Assembly (NCBI GenBank): GCA_949373165.1
Contig: CASICO010000002.1
Span: forward strand, 32,036-96,035
Direction: 5' to 3'
Source of the DNA: an uncultured Flavobacteriales bacterium
Lineage (GTDB): Bacteria; Bacteroidota; Bacteroidia; Flavobacteriales_D; Sanyastnellaceae
DNA length: 64,000 nt
Below the pieces are notes generated by a model, which made no database searches, was not told where the DNA came from, and saw only the letters and a list, made by a program, of their open reading frames with translations. This document shows, piece after piece, positions 25,602 through 35,764 of this stretch (position 1 is the stretch's first letter; each line of letters opens with the position of its first letter). Both the position numbers and the translations under genes were made by a program.

Positions 25602-27635
25602 ATGGCTTATCTCACAAAGTCGCGTTTCAAAATCGCCTTGGCCTGCCCAACCAGACTGAAATACGCGCTGAAAGGCGACCGCTATCACAACGCCAACGAG
25701 GCAAACCCATTTATGCAGGCGCTCGCCGATGGGGGGCACCAAGTCGGGGCGCTCGCCAAGCTGCATTATCCAAACGGACTGGATTGCACCGAACGCGGTT
25801 CAGAAGAGGCATTCGTAAGGACTCAACAGTGGATAGATCGCGGAGAAACCGTGATTTTTGAAGCGGCGCTGAAGGCCGGGCATAAGTTCATCCGGGTCGA
25901 TGTTCTGGAACTAACACCATCCGAAATCCGCATCATCGAGGTTAAAGCGAAGGGACTTGACGGTGAATCGCCCGACCAGTTTTTCGGGAAACGAGGCGGC
26001 ATCGAGAGCAGCTGGCGCGCTTACCTCGAGGACGTGGCCTTCCAAGTAGAAGTCGCCAAAGACCACTTTGCTGCCCTTGGTGATCGCCGTCCGGTGCGCG
26101 GCTTCCTCATGGGCCCAGACAAAAACACCGAAGCCACCGAATCTGGCCTCCACCAGCACTTTCTCATCCGCGACATCGATGGTCGTAACGAGTGCATCAT
26201 CCGCCCCGGAACCACAATCGATGATTTGGGACAAGGACTCATGGCCTGCGTGGACGTGAGCCGCGCCATCGACACCATCCTCGCCGATACGGAGACTTAC
26301 GACCGACCGGACTGGGCAAGCTCAGACTTCAAAAGCGCCATTCGCTGGTTCGAAGAACTCCACTTGCAAGAGGAGCAAGGCATCGCATTGCCAATGGTAG
26401 CCCCCACATGGAATTGCCGCACTTGCCCCTACCACACCCCAGATGAAGGCCCACTTAAGGGCAAAGAAAGCGGCAGACGACAGTGCTTTGAGCACCACCT
26501 CGGATGGACGGATTCCGACTTTGACCAACCCAAAATCTGGAGCGTCCACCGCGCCAAGTCGGGGTGGGTCAAAGAAGGCAAGTGGCTCATCGATGACCTC
26601 ACCCTAGACAGTTTAGACGACATCGTGGATCCCGAAGACTACCCCTCAGGAAAAGCGCTTTCAACCAAGCAAAGGCAATGGACCCAAATTGCAGGGAGCC
26701 AGAGCCAAAGCCGCCATTTCGGACGGGTACACCTCGACCGCCAAGGCCTCAAAAACGAAATCAACTCCTACCGCTGGCCCTTGCACCTCATCGACTTTGA
26801 AACAACGGCACCTGCTCTGCCCTTCTTCAAGGGGTATCGCCCCTACGAGGGTCTTCCTTTCCAGTTCAGTCACCACGTTCTGCACCGCGACGGTCGCGTC
26901 GAACACGCCCACGAATTCCTGGGCCGCGGACAAGGTGTAGACCCCACCTTCGAGTTCGCCCGCCAACTTTGCAACGCCCTTTCAGGCGACGACGGATCGG
27001 TCTTCATGTTCTCTCATCACGAGAATACTTACCTGCGCTACGCGCGGCGTCAACTGCTGGCTCATAGCCCATATCCGCAGGATGAAACAGACCGAATTGT
27101 TCACTTCATCGAGTCCATTGCCGCCCCCTCTAAGAGCAACCCCGACGAGTGGGTTCCTGGCAACCGCCAGCTCATCGACTTGGCCAAGACTGTTCGCAGG
27201 TGGTTCTGGCACCCAAGCATGGGCGGCAGCAACTCCATCAAGAAAGTCCTCCCTGCTGTACTCGAAGCCAGTCCTTATCTCCAAGCGCGCTATGCCAGAC
27301 CGAACTACGGATCAGCGGACATTCCCAGCCTAAACTTCTCTACTTTGACCTGGTTCCGGCGCGATGCCAACGGCAAGGTCATGGATCCTTATGCTATCCT
27401 GCCAGAGGTGCAACAAAGCCAGTGGGCTGCGACCCTTCGCGACATCGAAGTTCTTTACGACGAAGAGCGCGTTGCAGACGGCGGCGCAGCCATGACCGCT
27501 TGGGCCTACATGCAGTTCGCAGAGATGTCCGACACCGAACGTGATGCCCTTTGCGGCATGCTCAAACAATACTGCGAACTCGACACGCTCGCCATGGTGA
27601 TGATCCTCGAATTCATGCTCGCCGAAATCAGGTAA
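25602..27635 (+). CDS. DUF2779 protein: PD-(D/E)XK nuclease-like plus DEDD exonuclease-like domains
   Basis: The 677-residue protein fits DUF2779. N-terminal residues 1-160 look like a Cas4/RecB-type PD-(D/E)XK nuclease: SRFKIALACPTRLKYA, D100 in IRVDVLELT and E113-V-K115 in IIEVKAKG. Cys15, Cys272, Cys275 and Cys295 (CRTCPYH...RRQC) are placed like an iron-sulphur cluster set of Cas4 and AddB. A second domain begins near 390 with LHLIDFETTAP (D398, E400) and ends near CELDTLAMVMI, which resembles a DEDD-type 3'-5' exonuclease. Together they suggest DNA or RNA end processing, possibly in defence, but no experiment on this family is known to me. No partner gene next to it. Confidence 0.75.
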   Translation: MAYLTKSRFKIALACPTRLKYALKGDRYHNANEANPFMQALADGGHQVGALAKLHYPNGLDCTERGSEEAFVRTQQWIDRGETVIFEAALKAGHKFIRVDVLELTPSEIRIIEVKAKGLDGESPDQFFGKRGGIESSWRAYLEDVAFQVEVAKDHFAALGDRRPVRGFLMGPDKNTEATESGLHQHFLIRDIDGRNECIIRPGTTIDDLGQGLMACVDVSRAIDTILADTETYDRPDWASSDFKSAIRWFEELHLQEEQGIALPMVAPTWNCRTCPYHTPDEGPLKGKESGRRQCFEHHLGWTDSDFDQPKIWSVHRAKSGWVKEGKWLIDDLTLDSLDDIVDPEDYPSGKALSTKQRQWTQIAGSQSQSRHFGRVHLDRQGLKNEINSYRWPLHLIDFETTAPALPFFKGYRPYEGLPFQFSHHVLHRDGRVEHAHEFLGRGQGVDPTFEFARQLCNALSGDDGSVFMFSHHENTYLRYARRQLLAHSPYPQDETDRIVHFIESIAAPSKSNPDEWVPGNRQLIDLAKTVRRWFWHPSMGGSNSIKKVLPAVLEASPYLQARYARPNYGSADIPSLNFSTLTWFRRDANGKVMDPYAILPEVQQSQWAATLRDIEVLYDEERVADGGAAMTAWAYMQFAEMSDTERDALCGMLKQYCELDTLAMVMILEFMLAEIR

Positions 27636-27768
27636 TCGGTTGCGGCTTGAGGTGCTCCCCACAGCCCATTCCAAATTTTGTCGGTTCTGGTGTTACTCAG
27701 CCCTGCACTCCTTGGTTTGCTCCTGTCCAAAAGGCCAAAAAAAACCAGATGTCGCGCTACAAAGGACC

Positions 27769-29202
27769 TCAGTAACCGGCCTTCACAACCAGCGCAGGAG
27801 CCACCAATCTAACCCTCAAGAAGGCCTGAAGTGTAGCCGACTGATTCGCACGACTCAACGAGTCCGCATCGCTGCACCAACTCACCGCCACATATGGTGC
27901 ACCGGAACCGAAATACAGGCCAGTCGAGTCACGCCGGGCATCGTCGATGTAGCCCCACTCGACCGCTTCCACTTCCGGATACTGAACAAAAATTTCCTCG
28001 GCCAGTCCTGCGGGCAAGGCGTTTCGTTCGGTCCTAGCGGACACCTCTTCAAGCGCCCTTACCTCGGCCCGCAGCTCGGTAATTTCCCGGTCCTTTCCAG
28101 ACAAGTCTTCACGGCCTTGAGCGTATAAGTCGACCATGCGCTCCAACTCGGCAAGGCCCGCATCATCCCGCGAGTTCTGAACCACCTTGAACGCCACGCC
28201 AGGAATCAAACGGGCAAAATCCTCACGCCATTGCACCACAGTTGGGTCCGGCACAAACTCACCAATCAAGACCAAGTTTAGCCTTGACACCTCACCATCT
28301 CGGTCTACGTTTTGACTCACCAATTCCATTCCAGGGTAGTTCACCCGGTCCTCCACAAAATCTTGAATTCTTGCATCCTCGATGCTGGTGGTCACCGTGC
28401 TGTAGAAGATGTACGTGGAAGGAATGACCAACGCCAGCAAAAGCACAGTGAACCAACGCTTGTATTTCCTTTCAGTCACTGTATCCACCAAGTGAACAAT
28501 GGGAAAGCGCAAGTATCGAATCACCAATGCTGTGGACGTCGCAATCAACATGGTGTTGATCAAGAAGAGGTAAAATCCGCCAAGCAAAAAGCTCCACTCC
28601 CCGTTGGCCAGTCCATATCCCGCAGTGCAGAGTGGGGGCATCAGAGCCGTGGCAATGGCCACACCGGGAACAACGTTGGACTTCTCCTTCCTAGAACCCG
28701 CCAGAATCCCAGCCAAACCGCCAAACAACGCCACCATTACATCCAAAAATGTGGGCCGCGTCCGCGCAAACAATTCACTGGACGCCTCATGAATGGGCGA
28801 AACAAAAAAGTAAAGTGCACTGGCCAAGATGGAAATGCCCACCGCCACTGCGAGATTGCTCAGCGATGAACGCACAATGGACGCGTCTTGAACGCCGATG
28901 CCAAGGCCAATGCCCATGATGGGGCCCATGAGCGGGCTAATGAGCATCGCACCAATGACCACCGCAGTGGAGTTCATGTTCAGTCCAATGGAACAGATGA
29001 AAATGCTGAACACCAGAATCCAAAGGTTGAAGCCGCGAAACTCCACATCACGCTTGATGCCCTCGATGGTGTCCTTGGGGTCGGCCACATCAATGATTTT
29101 GAATCGCTCCATGGCCAGCGGCTTCAGGAGCTCTGCAATTCGCGACCACAAAGACACTGGCGCAGTGCCTCCGCCCGATTCATTTACTGGTTCAACTTCC
29201 AT
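27769..29202 (-). CDS. DUF389 family membrane protein
   Basis: The 477-residue protein has about six transmembrane helices between roughly 55 and 265, with the family core NMNSTAVVIGAMLISPLMGP and IMGIGLGIGVQD. The preceding soluble part (about 20-50) and the helical C-terminus with coiled-coil stretches (LSGKDREITELRAEVRALEE) are soluble. DUF389 proteins are predicted transporters or channels of unknown substrate. It starts with ATG 29202 and stands alone; the DUF2779 gene converges with a 133-base gap that shows no terminator. Confidence 0.85.
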   Translation of the reverse strand: MEVEPVNESGGGTAPVSLWSRIAELLKPLAMERFKIIDVADPKDTIEGIKRDVEFRGFNLWILVFSIFICSIGLNMNSTAVVIGAMLISPLMGPIMGIGLGIGVQDASIVRSSLSNLAVAVGISILASALYFFVSPIHEASSELFARTRPTFLDVMVALFGGLAGILAGSRKEKSNVVPGVAIATALMPPLCTAGYGLANGEWSFLLGGFYLFLINTMLIATSTALVIRYLRFPIVHLVDTVTERKYKRWFTVLLLALVIPSTYIFYSTVTTSIEDARIQDFVEDRVNYPGMELVSQNVDRDGEVSRLNLVLIGEFVPDPTVVQWREDFARLIPGVAFKVVQNSRDDAGLAELERMVDLYAQGREDLSGKDREITELRAEVRALEEVSARTERNALPAGLAEEIFVQYPEVEAVEWGYIDDARRDSTGLYFGSGAPYVAVSWCSDADSLSRANQSATLQAFLRVRLVAPALVVKAGY

Positions 29203-29440
29203 CTCGTCAAGTATACCTCTACAACGTGGACATTTGCTAGGGATGCTGGATTTGGCCCCACAGTGCCACCATCATCATCCCGGATTCCCTCCGCACTTGA
29301 GGCATTCATGATGGCTGCTCCCAGTTATTTACGCCAAGGATGAGAGGCAAAAACTGACCCCTATTCTATTCATGGATCTTCCAGTTGGACTCTGACGCCT
29401 TCGGAGCCTTTGCCACCCTGCCAAAGGCAAAGTCCGGCCC

Positions 29441-30211
29441 TCATTCAAACTCCCAGCGCAAACCAAATGCAGTGCCCATGTCAACGGATTCCAAGTCGGC
29501 ATGTGGCTTGCTGTCTCGCCGGTAAACCAGACTGAATTCAAAAGAAAGCCGTTCACTGATCGCCATGTTCGCCGCAGACTCGTAATAGAAGCGGTTGTCA
29601 TGCCAAGCCCCCATGTCAGACTGCAAGTAAACGGTATTGCGCCAACCCAGATTTTCCGTAATCTGCCATTCCGAGGCGAGGGTGAAACTGCTTCGGAACA
29701 GGTCCTTTTGTGGCTCCTGAGTTTCCGCGTTGTACACTTCTCTCTCGGAAAACGGCCCCCACCCCACATCGAACCACCCTCCATCTCCATCGAGCACACG
29801 CTTCCGAACTCCTGCGCCGAGCAAGGTGCGCTCCTGCATAAGCAAGACGTTGTTGGATGCCGTCTGCAAAAAGGCAAAGACCTGCCATCCGCGGGATCCC
29901 AGTTTTCGGTTGACCCGCAACTGCGCAAAACGATTGTCCTGAATCGCAGCACCATCCTGCGCAAGGCGCGCCCAAGAAGCCGCGAGGCGGTAAGTCATGT
30001 TACCTTGAGTCAAGCCTACGCTTCCATCGGTGGCCAAGTCGGTCACTCGGGAGTTGCCGTAAGAGAGGTCTCCAACGACTCCAAAAGTGGCTGCCCATCC
30101 GCTGTCCACTTGCGCGAGCAAAGTTTCAGTATTGACAATGGTCTGGGCGTTCCCCTGAGGAATACAGCCCAAGCAAATCAACATGAGAAGAAAAAATTGA
30201 CGGGTCAACAT
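29441..30211 (-). CDS. DUF481-like outer-membrane beta-barrel protein
   Basis: The 256-residue protein has a signal peptide (1-22, cleavage near GNAQ) and a body of alternating strands with aromatic girdle residues, ending WEFE, as in outer-membrane barrels. The SSFTLASEWQIT and SAANMAISERLSFEFSLVYR segments resemble DUF481 (YdiY-like) proteins. Function of DUF481 is poorly known. Monocistronic, divergent from the HExxH membrane protein gene. Confidence 0.7.
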   Translation of the reverse strand: MLTRQFFLLMLICLGCIPQGNAQTIVNTETLLAQVDSGWAATFGVVGDLSYGNSRVTDLATDGSVGLTQGNMTYRLAASWARLAQDGAAIQDNRFAQLRVNRKLGSRGWQVFAFLQTASNNVLLMQERTLLGAGVRKRVLDGDGGWFDVGWGPFSEREVYNAETQEPQKDLFRSSFTLASEWQITENLGWRNTVYLQSDMGAWHDNRFYYESAANMAISERLSFEFSLVYRRDSKPHADLESVDMGTAFGLRWEFE

Positions 30212-30327
30212 CGTTTGAAGATTAGGGGTTGAACACAGCCACGGAACACAAGAAGTGAAGGGTCCAAGATCTCATCGGGAATCACGACAAATAAAAGCGT
30301 CTGAACAATCCACATTAGCTTCACCAC

Positions 30328-31020
30328 ATGCACGCTACCCTGCACCTGGTGTTCAAAATTCTAAAGTGGCCTGTAGCGGTCATTGCATTGATTGGATTGC
30401 CGGGTATGGCTCGGGCTTGTGGCGCTCGACTTCTCGCCTCATTCGACCCTGAATACGTGCCCTTTTGGCTGGGCCTAGGCGGCATGATGCTGCTTTGGGG
30501 ACTTCTGCTCAGAAAGGCCAAGTGGGCGCGCTTTATTACCACAATCGAACACGAGGCGTTGCATGCCATTGTGGGGTTCATCAGTTTCATTCCGATTCGG
30601 GAGCTTAAGGTCAACGAAGACGGCAGCGGACATGTCATTTTTACCCCCCCCACGAATTGGCTCATGTTGCTTGCCCCTTATTTCGTTCCCCTTACCCTCG
30701 CTATCTATGCTGCACTTGTGTTTGCCTTGAAATTGGAACCCCTCGTTCAATCCGTGGTCCTCGGGGCCATCTTTGGATTGGAATGGGCGGGCAATTTTCG
30801 CGAAATCCACCCAAAACAAACCGACTTCCGTCAGGCGGGGTGGGTCTTCACGGTCTTGTTTCTCCCGTCCGCTGTCTTGCTGAGTTATGGTTCAGCCATC
30901 ACCATCCTGCTCGAAGGCGGCGTGGGGCCGGGGTGGGCCTTTGCCAAGGCCGGAGTCGCAGGCATGTGGAAAGACACCTATCACCTGGTTATTGCCGGAA
31001 TCAACTTGGTCAAATCCTAA
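30328..31020 (+). CDS. Membrane protein with HExxH motif, M50-like
   Basis: The 230-residue protein has about five or six hydrophobic segments and one HEALH motif (HExxH, about 77-81) at the end of a membrane helix, which is the zinc site of M50/site-2-type metalloproteases. A third ligand is suggested by HPKQTD further on, but the NPDG-like motif of classical S2P enzymes was not found. Uncharacterised M50 family. Start ATG 30328 is preceded by no obvious promoter. Confidence 0.65.
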   Translation: MHATLHLVFKILKWPVAVIALIGLPGMARACGARLLASFDPEYVPFWLGLGGMMLLWGLLLRKAKWARFITTIEHEALHAIVGFISFIPIRELKVNEDGSGHVIFTPPTNWLMLLAPYFVPLTLAIYAALVFALKLEPLVQSVVLGAIFGLEWAGNFREIHPKQTDFRQAGWVFTVLFLPSAVLLSYGSAITILLEGGVGPGWAFAKAGVAGMWKDTYHLVIAGINLVKS

Positions 31021-31249
31021 CCTGAGCCAAGCTTCCACTTCGGCCTGTCCTGAATGCCCCCTCGCCATTGTGAATCATCAAAGACAGTCGCAACCAGCAG
31101 CAAGCTAGAACGCCATCGTATATGTGACGGGCAAGAGTCACTGGCCAGTAACCACGCAATTGAATCAAGAGGTTCTTGCCCCGCATGTGTTTGGGACAAG
31201 AAGGTGGACATCCGTGAAGGGTACGGGAAACTGGCGCTAATTTGGCGTT
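31021..31249. other. Intergenic region before dtd
   Basis: About 230 bases without a gene. It contains a perfect 10-base palindrome ACTGGCCAGT at 31140-31149 and a TAATTTG at 31235-31241, close to but one base short of the TAnnTTTG -7 element, 8 bases before the dtd ATG. No terminator for the preceding gene was seen. Confidence 0.35.
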
Positions 31250-31702
31250 ATGAGGACAGTGGTGCAAAGGGTCAGTCGGGCTGAAGTCCGCATTCACGGC
31301 GACGTGGTTGGCGCGTGTGGACAAGGCCTCATGATTCTATTGGGCGTGCACACCGACGACACCCAAAGCGACGCCGAATGGCTCGCGGGAAAAATCGCCG
31401 CACTGCGCATCTTTTCCGATGAAGAAGGAAAGATGAACCACTCCATCGTGGATGTTCAAGGAGAAGCCCTGGTGGTGAGCCAATTCACCTTGCACGCGAA
31501 GTACAAGAAAGGCACGCGCCCGAGCTTCATTCACGCTGCGCGGCCCGAAACGGCTATTCCCCTTTATGAACACTTCGTTCGTTGCCTCGAAGACCACCTC
31601 AAAAAGCCGGTGGCCACCGGTCAGTTTGGCGCCGCGATGGAAGTCGATCTGATCAATGATGGTCCCGTTACCCTTACCCTCGATACCCACAACAAGGAAT
31701 GA
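31250..31702 (+). CDS. dtd: D-aminoacyl-tRNA deacylase
   Basis: The 150-residue protein has the full Dtd length and its motifs: [13 protein letters not shown] at the start, VVSQFTLHA (SQxT) near 77-85 and [11 protein letters not shown] near the C-terminus (Gly-cisPro). Dtd hydrolyses D-amino acids from mischarged tRNA. It overlaps the next gene by four bases (ATGA). Confidence 0.95.
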   Translation: MRTVVQRVSRAEVRIHGDVVGACGQGLMILLGVHTDDTQSDAEWLAGKIAALRIFSDEEGKMNHSIVDVQGEALVVSQFTLHAKYKKGTRPSFIHAARPETAIPLYEHFVRCLEDHLKKPVATGQFGAAMEVDLINDGPVTLTLDTHNKE

Positions 31703-32040
31703 GCGACGACTCTCCCTCATTGGCCCAAGTCCAGTCTACCGTGGACGAATGGATCACCACCATTGGTGTCCGGTACTTTAGCGAACTCACCAACATGACC
31801 ATCCTGACCGAAGAGGTGGGTGAATTGGCCAGAATTATGGCCCGGCGCTACGGAGACCAAAGCGAAAAGCCCTCCGATGCCAACCGCGACCTCGGCGATG
31901 AAATGGCCGACGTTTTGTGGGTACTGGCCGCCTTGGCCAATCAAACAGGCGTGAACCTAAGTGAGGCATTCGAACGCAACCTCGAAAAAAAGACCCAGCG
32001 CGACGCCGACCGTCACCGCAACAACCCCAAGCTGCAATGA
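31699..32040 (+). CDS. MazG-like nucleotide pyrophosphohydrolase
   Basis: The 113-residue protein has the MazG-type metal sites EEVGELAR (about 38-45) and [15 protein letters not shown] (about 67-81), typical of small all-alpha NTP pyrophosphatases. It hydrolyses NTPs or dNTPs to the monophosphate plus pyrophosphate, a housecleaning role. It overlaps dtd (ATGA, 31699-31702) and the following secreted-protein gene by four bases, so translation is probably coupled. Confidence 0.9.
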   Translation: MSDDSPSLAQVQSTVDEWITTIGVRYFSELTNMTILTEEVGELARIMARRYGDQSEKPSDANRDLGDEMADVLWVLAALANQTGVNLSEAFERNLEKKTQRDADRHRNNPKLQ

Positions 32041-34932
32041 ACCTCCGTCTTCCCCTTCTGCTGGCTGCCCTTTTGCTGTTCTCCACTGCGCAAAGCCAAC
32101 GCAGTCGGCGCGCTGAACCCCTCTTGCCCACGCCCAGTGCGGAGCGCCTTGCGGTGGGGAAAATGCACGCCCTCCTCGAGGATGCGGCCTGGACCGCCGG
32201 TCTCGATCTGCGCTGCGTGGGACCGACCGTGATGAGCGGCCGGGTGGTAGACCTGTCTGTGAACCCGGACAACACCGCCGAATTTCTTGTCGCTTATGCG
32301 ACCGGTGGACTTTGGCACACCACCGATCATGGAACCTCCTTTTCGTCGCTGTATGACCACGAAACCACCTTGTTCATTGGCGCCATTGCCGTGGATTGGA
32401 AAAAGCAAACCATATGGGTGGGTACAGGCGAAGTCAACTCATCCCGGTCAAGCTATGCAGGTGTTGGCATGATGGTCAGCCGAGACTGGGGTGCCCATTG
32501 GACCCATGCTGGGCTGTCGGACAGCCATCACATTGGGCGGGTCATCTTGGCCGACGACGGGGCCATATACGTGGCCGCTTTGGGGCCACTTTATAGCGAA
32601 AATGAAAAGGGTGCACAACGTGGCGTCTTCAAAAGCGAAGACGAAGGCAAAAGCTGGAAACGCATCCTCGACGGGTCGGAAGCGGGCAGGCCCATCGCAG
32701 GCGCAGTCGACCTTATCGTCGACGACAGCCGTCCGGGCCACATGGTGGCCGCCTTGTGGGACCGGTCCCGAAAAGCATGGTCGTTTACTGAAAATGGCGC
32801 AGGAAGCGGCGCATTTGAAACCACAGACGGCGGACAATCCTGGACGCATTTGACCACTCCTGAACTCGGGTTCCCTGACTCTCCAGGCATTGGACGAATG
32901 GGCCTGGCGCATCACGCCGGTGAAAACCGCCTCTATGTGATTGTCGACAATCAAAACGAAAAGCCCGAAGACCCCGAGGAAAACACAAAAAAACCCGCGC
33001 TCAAGGCCCCAACATTCCGAAACATGAGTGTGGCTGAGTTTGCCAAAATCGACACGACAGACTTGTCTGAGTTTCTCTCAGAAAATGGCTTTCCAAAGGA
33101 AGCCACAGCGGAGAACCTGTTTTCCCGAGTGGCCGAAGGGGCGCTCAAACCCGACGTCCTCGCGGACTACCTCAGCGATGCCAATGCAGACATGTTCAAT
33201 CCCCCCATCATTGGCGCGGAAGTTTACCAATGGGACAGCTCCGGCGCATGGAGTCGGACCCACGAGGAAGACTTAGACGAGGTTTGCTACAGCTACTGCT
33301 ACTATTTCGGCCTCATTTCGGTGGACCCTTCCAATGCCAACCGACTCATCATCGGGGGCGTCCCGTTGCTTGAAAGCACGGACAGCGGAGCGAATTGGTC
33401 TTCCGTTGCACAAGACAATGTCCACGTGGACCACCATCACATTTGGATTGACCCCGCCGATCCAAGCCACATGATCAATGGCAACGATGGCGGCATCAAC
33501 GTGACTTTTGATGGGGGCGCGCACTGGACCTCATGCAATGCGCCCGCCGTGGGACAATTCTATGCTGTTGCCGTTGACAATGCCGAACCGTACCGCATCT
33601 ATGGAGGTCTCCAAGACAACGGCACTTGGCGCGGACCCAGCACCTACTCGGAAAGCCCCCGCTGGCATCAGACCGGACGCTACCCTTACAGCCGACTCAA
33701 TGGAGGAGACGGCATGCAAATCGAGGTGGACACCCGCAACAACGAAACCGTCTACACCGGTTCTCAATTCGGCTGGTACAACCGATCCAACCGCAAGACA
33801 GGGGACCGCGCCAGCATTCACCCCAAGCACGACCTTGGAGAAACTCCCCTTCGGTGGAATTGGCAGACGCCCATTCACCTCTCTCGGCACCACCAAGACA
33901 TCCTGTACATGGCCTCCAACAAGGTGCACCGATCTCTTGACCAAGGCGATTCCTTCGAGACCATGTCCAACGACCTGACCCGAGGGACGATCCAAGGCAA
34001 TGTTTCCTTTCGGCTCACTCACCTCCTTGCACGAAAGCCCATTGCGGTTTGGCCGGTTGGCTGTTGGGTCTGACGATGGACTCGTTCACCTGAGTCCCGA
34101 TGGAGGATACACTTGGGAGAACAGAACGCCGCCGGCGCCTCAAATGTATCCAGGTCGATCGTTGTGGGTCTCGGAAGTGTTGTGGTCACACCATTCACCA
34201 GACCGGCTGTTCGCCGCGTTCAATGGATATCGCCACGACCACTTTGCACCCTACCTCTACACCTCAGAGGACAATGGACGGTCTTGGTCTAAGCTGGGCG
34301 ACAACGGATCCGTGCGTGGAGGACTCCCCATGGAACCCATCAATGCCTTGGCGGAGTCCGAGGACATTGAAGGCTTGCTTTTCTGCGGCACAGATGGCGG
34401 ACTATACGTGAGCCTAGATGCCGGCGCCACTTGGTCTTTGGCCCACCCCGATTTGCCTCGGTCGCCTGTGCATGATCTGGTGATTCAAGAACGCGAAAAC
34501 GAATTGGTGATTGGCACCCACGGCCGCAGCATTTGGGTCTTGGACATCGCACCCTTGATTGAAGGAATGGCCGTGAAAAGTCCATCCACAACCGATGTTC
34601 TGACCGTGAGCCCCCCTGAGCCCCTGGCTTGGCAGGAGGGCTGGGGCCAGCGCGGGTATGGATGGGGAGAAGCATGGGAGCCGGAAGTCACCCTGCCGGT
34701 CTTTCTGCCCAACAATGGAGACTATACCCTTGAAATCAAAGACAGCACAGGAGTTGGAGGGACCCTTCAGTTTGAGGCGTTGCGCCGTGGTTGGCAAAAC
34801 CTGTCTTTTGTTCCCAAGGATGGCGCTGGAACTGAATTCCTGCCCACCGGGGCATACACCCTGACTTTGTCGTCTGCATCAGACCCAGCCCGCCGCGCGC
34901 AAACAGACTGGTCCATTGTGGATTCAGAATGA
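32037..34932 (+). pseudogene. BNR/sortilin-type secreted glycosidase-like protein, frameshifted
   Basis: The product has a signal peptide (LLLAALLLFSTAQSQ) and repeated BNR/sortilin-like blades (for example STDSGANWSSV, TTDGGQSWTHL, SEDNGRSWSKLG), as in Vps10/xyloglucanase-type beta-propellers. The frame ends at 34073 while a second frame starts at 34000 (GSLTSLHESPLRFGRLAVGSDDGL); removing one T from the TTT run at 34003-34005 joins them into one protein of about 964 residues, NV-PFGSLTSL. The break is in mid-propeller, so neither half would fold alone. No T9SS C-terminal domain is visible at the end. Confidence 0.75.
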
Positions 34933-34935
34933 CAA

Positions 34936-35763
34936 TCAGCGCTCGCTGAACATCGACACCGGAATTTCACACACCGGAATGGCGTCCATTTTGTGCCGGT
35001 TGGCCCTATGATGCCGGAGGTAAATGCCCATGACCGCCTGCTCACGCGAACCTACCGAAAAGTCTGAAGCCACACGCTTTTTAGCCACTTGCTCCATGGC
35101 CCATTCCAGTTCGTCGTAGGTGGCACCGAGTTGGTCTTCATCGGTACGGTCGTCTCCCCAAAGGCCATCAGTCGGCGGCGCATTTAAGATGGCTTCATCA
35201 ATGCCCAGCACCCGGCCAATGGCATACACCTCGCTCTTGAGCAGGTCCGCAATGGGACTCAAGTCGACTCCTCCATCCCCGTACTTGGTATAAAATCCAA
35301 CACCAAAGTCCTCCACCTTATTTCCAGTGCCCGCCACCAGTGCCCGTCGCTCGGCAGCCACCGCATAGAGGGTTGTCATGCGCAATCGCGCCCGAGCATT
35401 GGCCAAAGACAACTCGCCAAATGGACCGTCTGACGATGCCGACAACGCCTTAGACAACCCATCAAAGGAAGGGGTCAGGTTCACCACACTTGAGGACACG
35501 TGTCCATTGGACGATGTCAACCATGAAATGTGATCCGCTCCACGTTGGTCCTGATCAACCGCTTGGTGAATCGGCATGCGAAGCAGCATGGTCGGCTTTC
35601 CCGTGAGGGCAGCCAATGTGGAGGTGACCGCGGAGTCAATGCCTCCGCTTACGCCAACAACCCAGCCATCTAAGCCCGCCTGATCCAGGTATCGGGTCAT
35701 CCAATTGACAATGTGGCGTGCAGCCACATTGGCATCCAACAAGCGAGAGGCGTGCAACATCAT
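34936..35763 (-). CDS. nadE: NAD+ synthase, ammonia-dependent type
   Basis: The 275-residue protein has SGGIDSA (39-45, the ATP-pyrophosphatase PP loop), AGTGNKVEDFGVGFYTKYGD, VDLSPIADLLKSEV and PPTDGLWGDDRTDEDQLG. It converts deamido-NAD to NAD. The length fits the ammonia-using form with no glutaminase domain. It lies next to the outer-membrane protein gene (1 base after its stop), which is divergent from gldB; the nadE-gldB-gldC proximity is seen in other Bacteroidota. Confidence 0.94.
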   Translation of the reverse strand: MMLHASRLLDANVAARHIVNWMTRYLDQAGLDGWVVGVSGGIDSAVTSTLAALTGKPTMLLRMPIHQAVDQDQRGADHISWLTSSNGHVSSSVVNLTPSFDGLSKALSASSDGPFGELSLANARARLRMTTLYAVAAERRALVAGTGNKVEDFGVGFYTKYGDGGVDLSPIADLLKSEVYAIGRVLGIDEAILNAPPTDGLWGDDRTDEDQLGATYDELEWAMEQVAKKRVASDFSVGSREQAVMGIYLRHHRANRHKMDAIPVCEIPVSMFSER

Positions 35764-35764
35764 G

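Noticed and set aside
31140..31149. Palindrome ACTGGCCAGT before dtd
   Set aside because: A 10-base palindrome alone with no regulator gene or repeat nearby is expected by chance.
33960..34080. Programmed frameshifting at the BNR protein break
   Set aside because: No slippery heptamer with a following structure was seen, and two other genes show the same simple homopolymer pattern.
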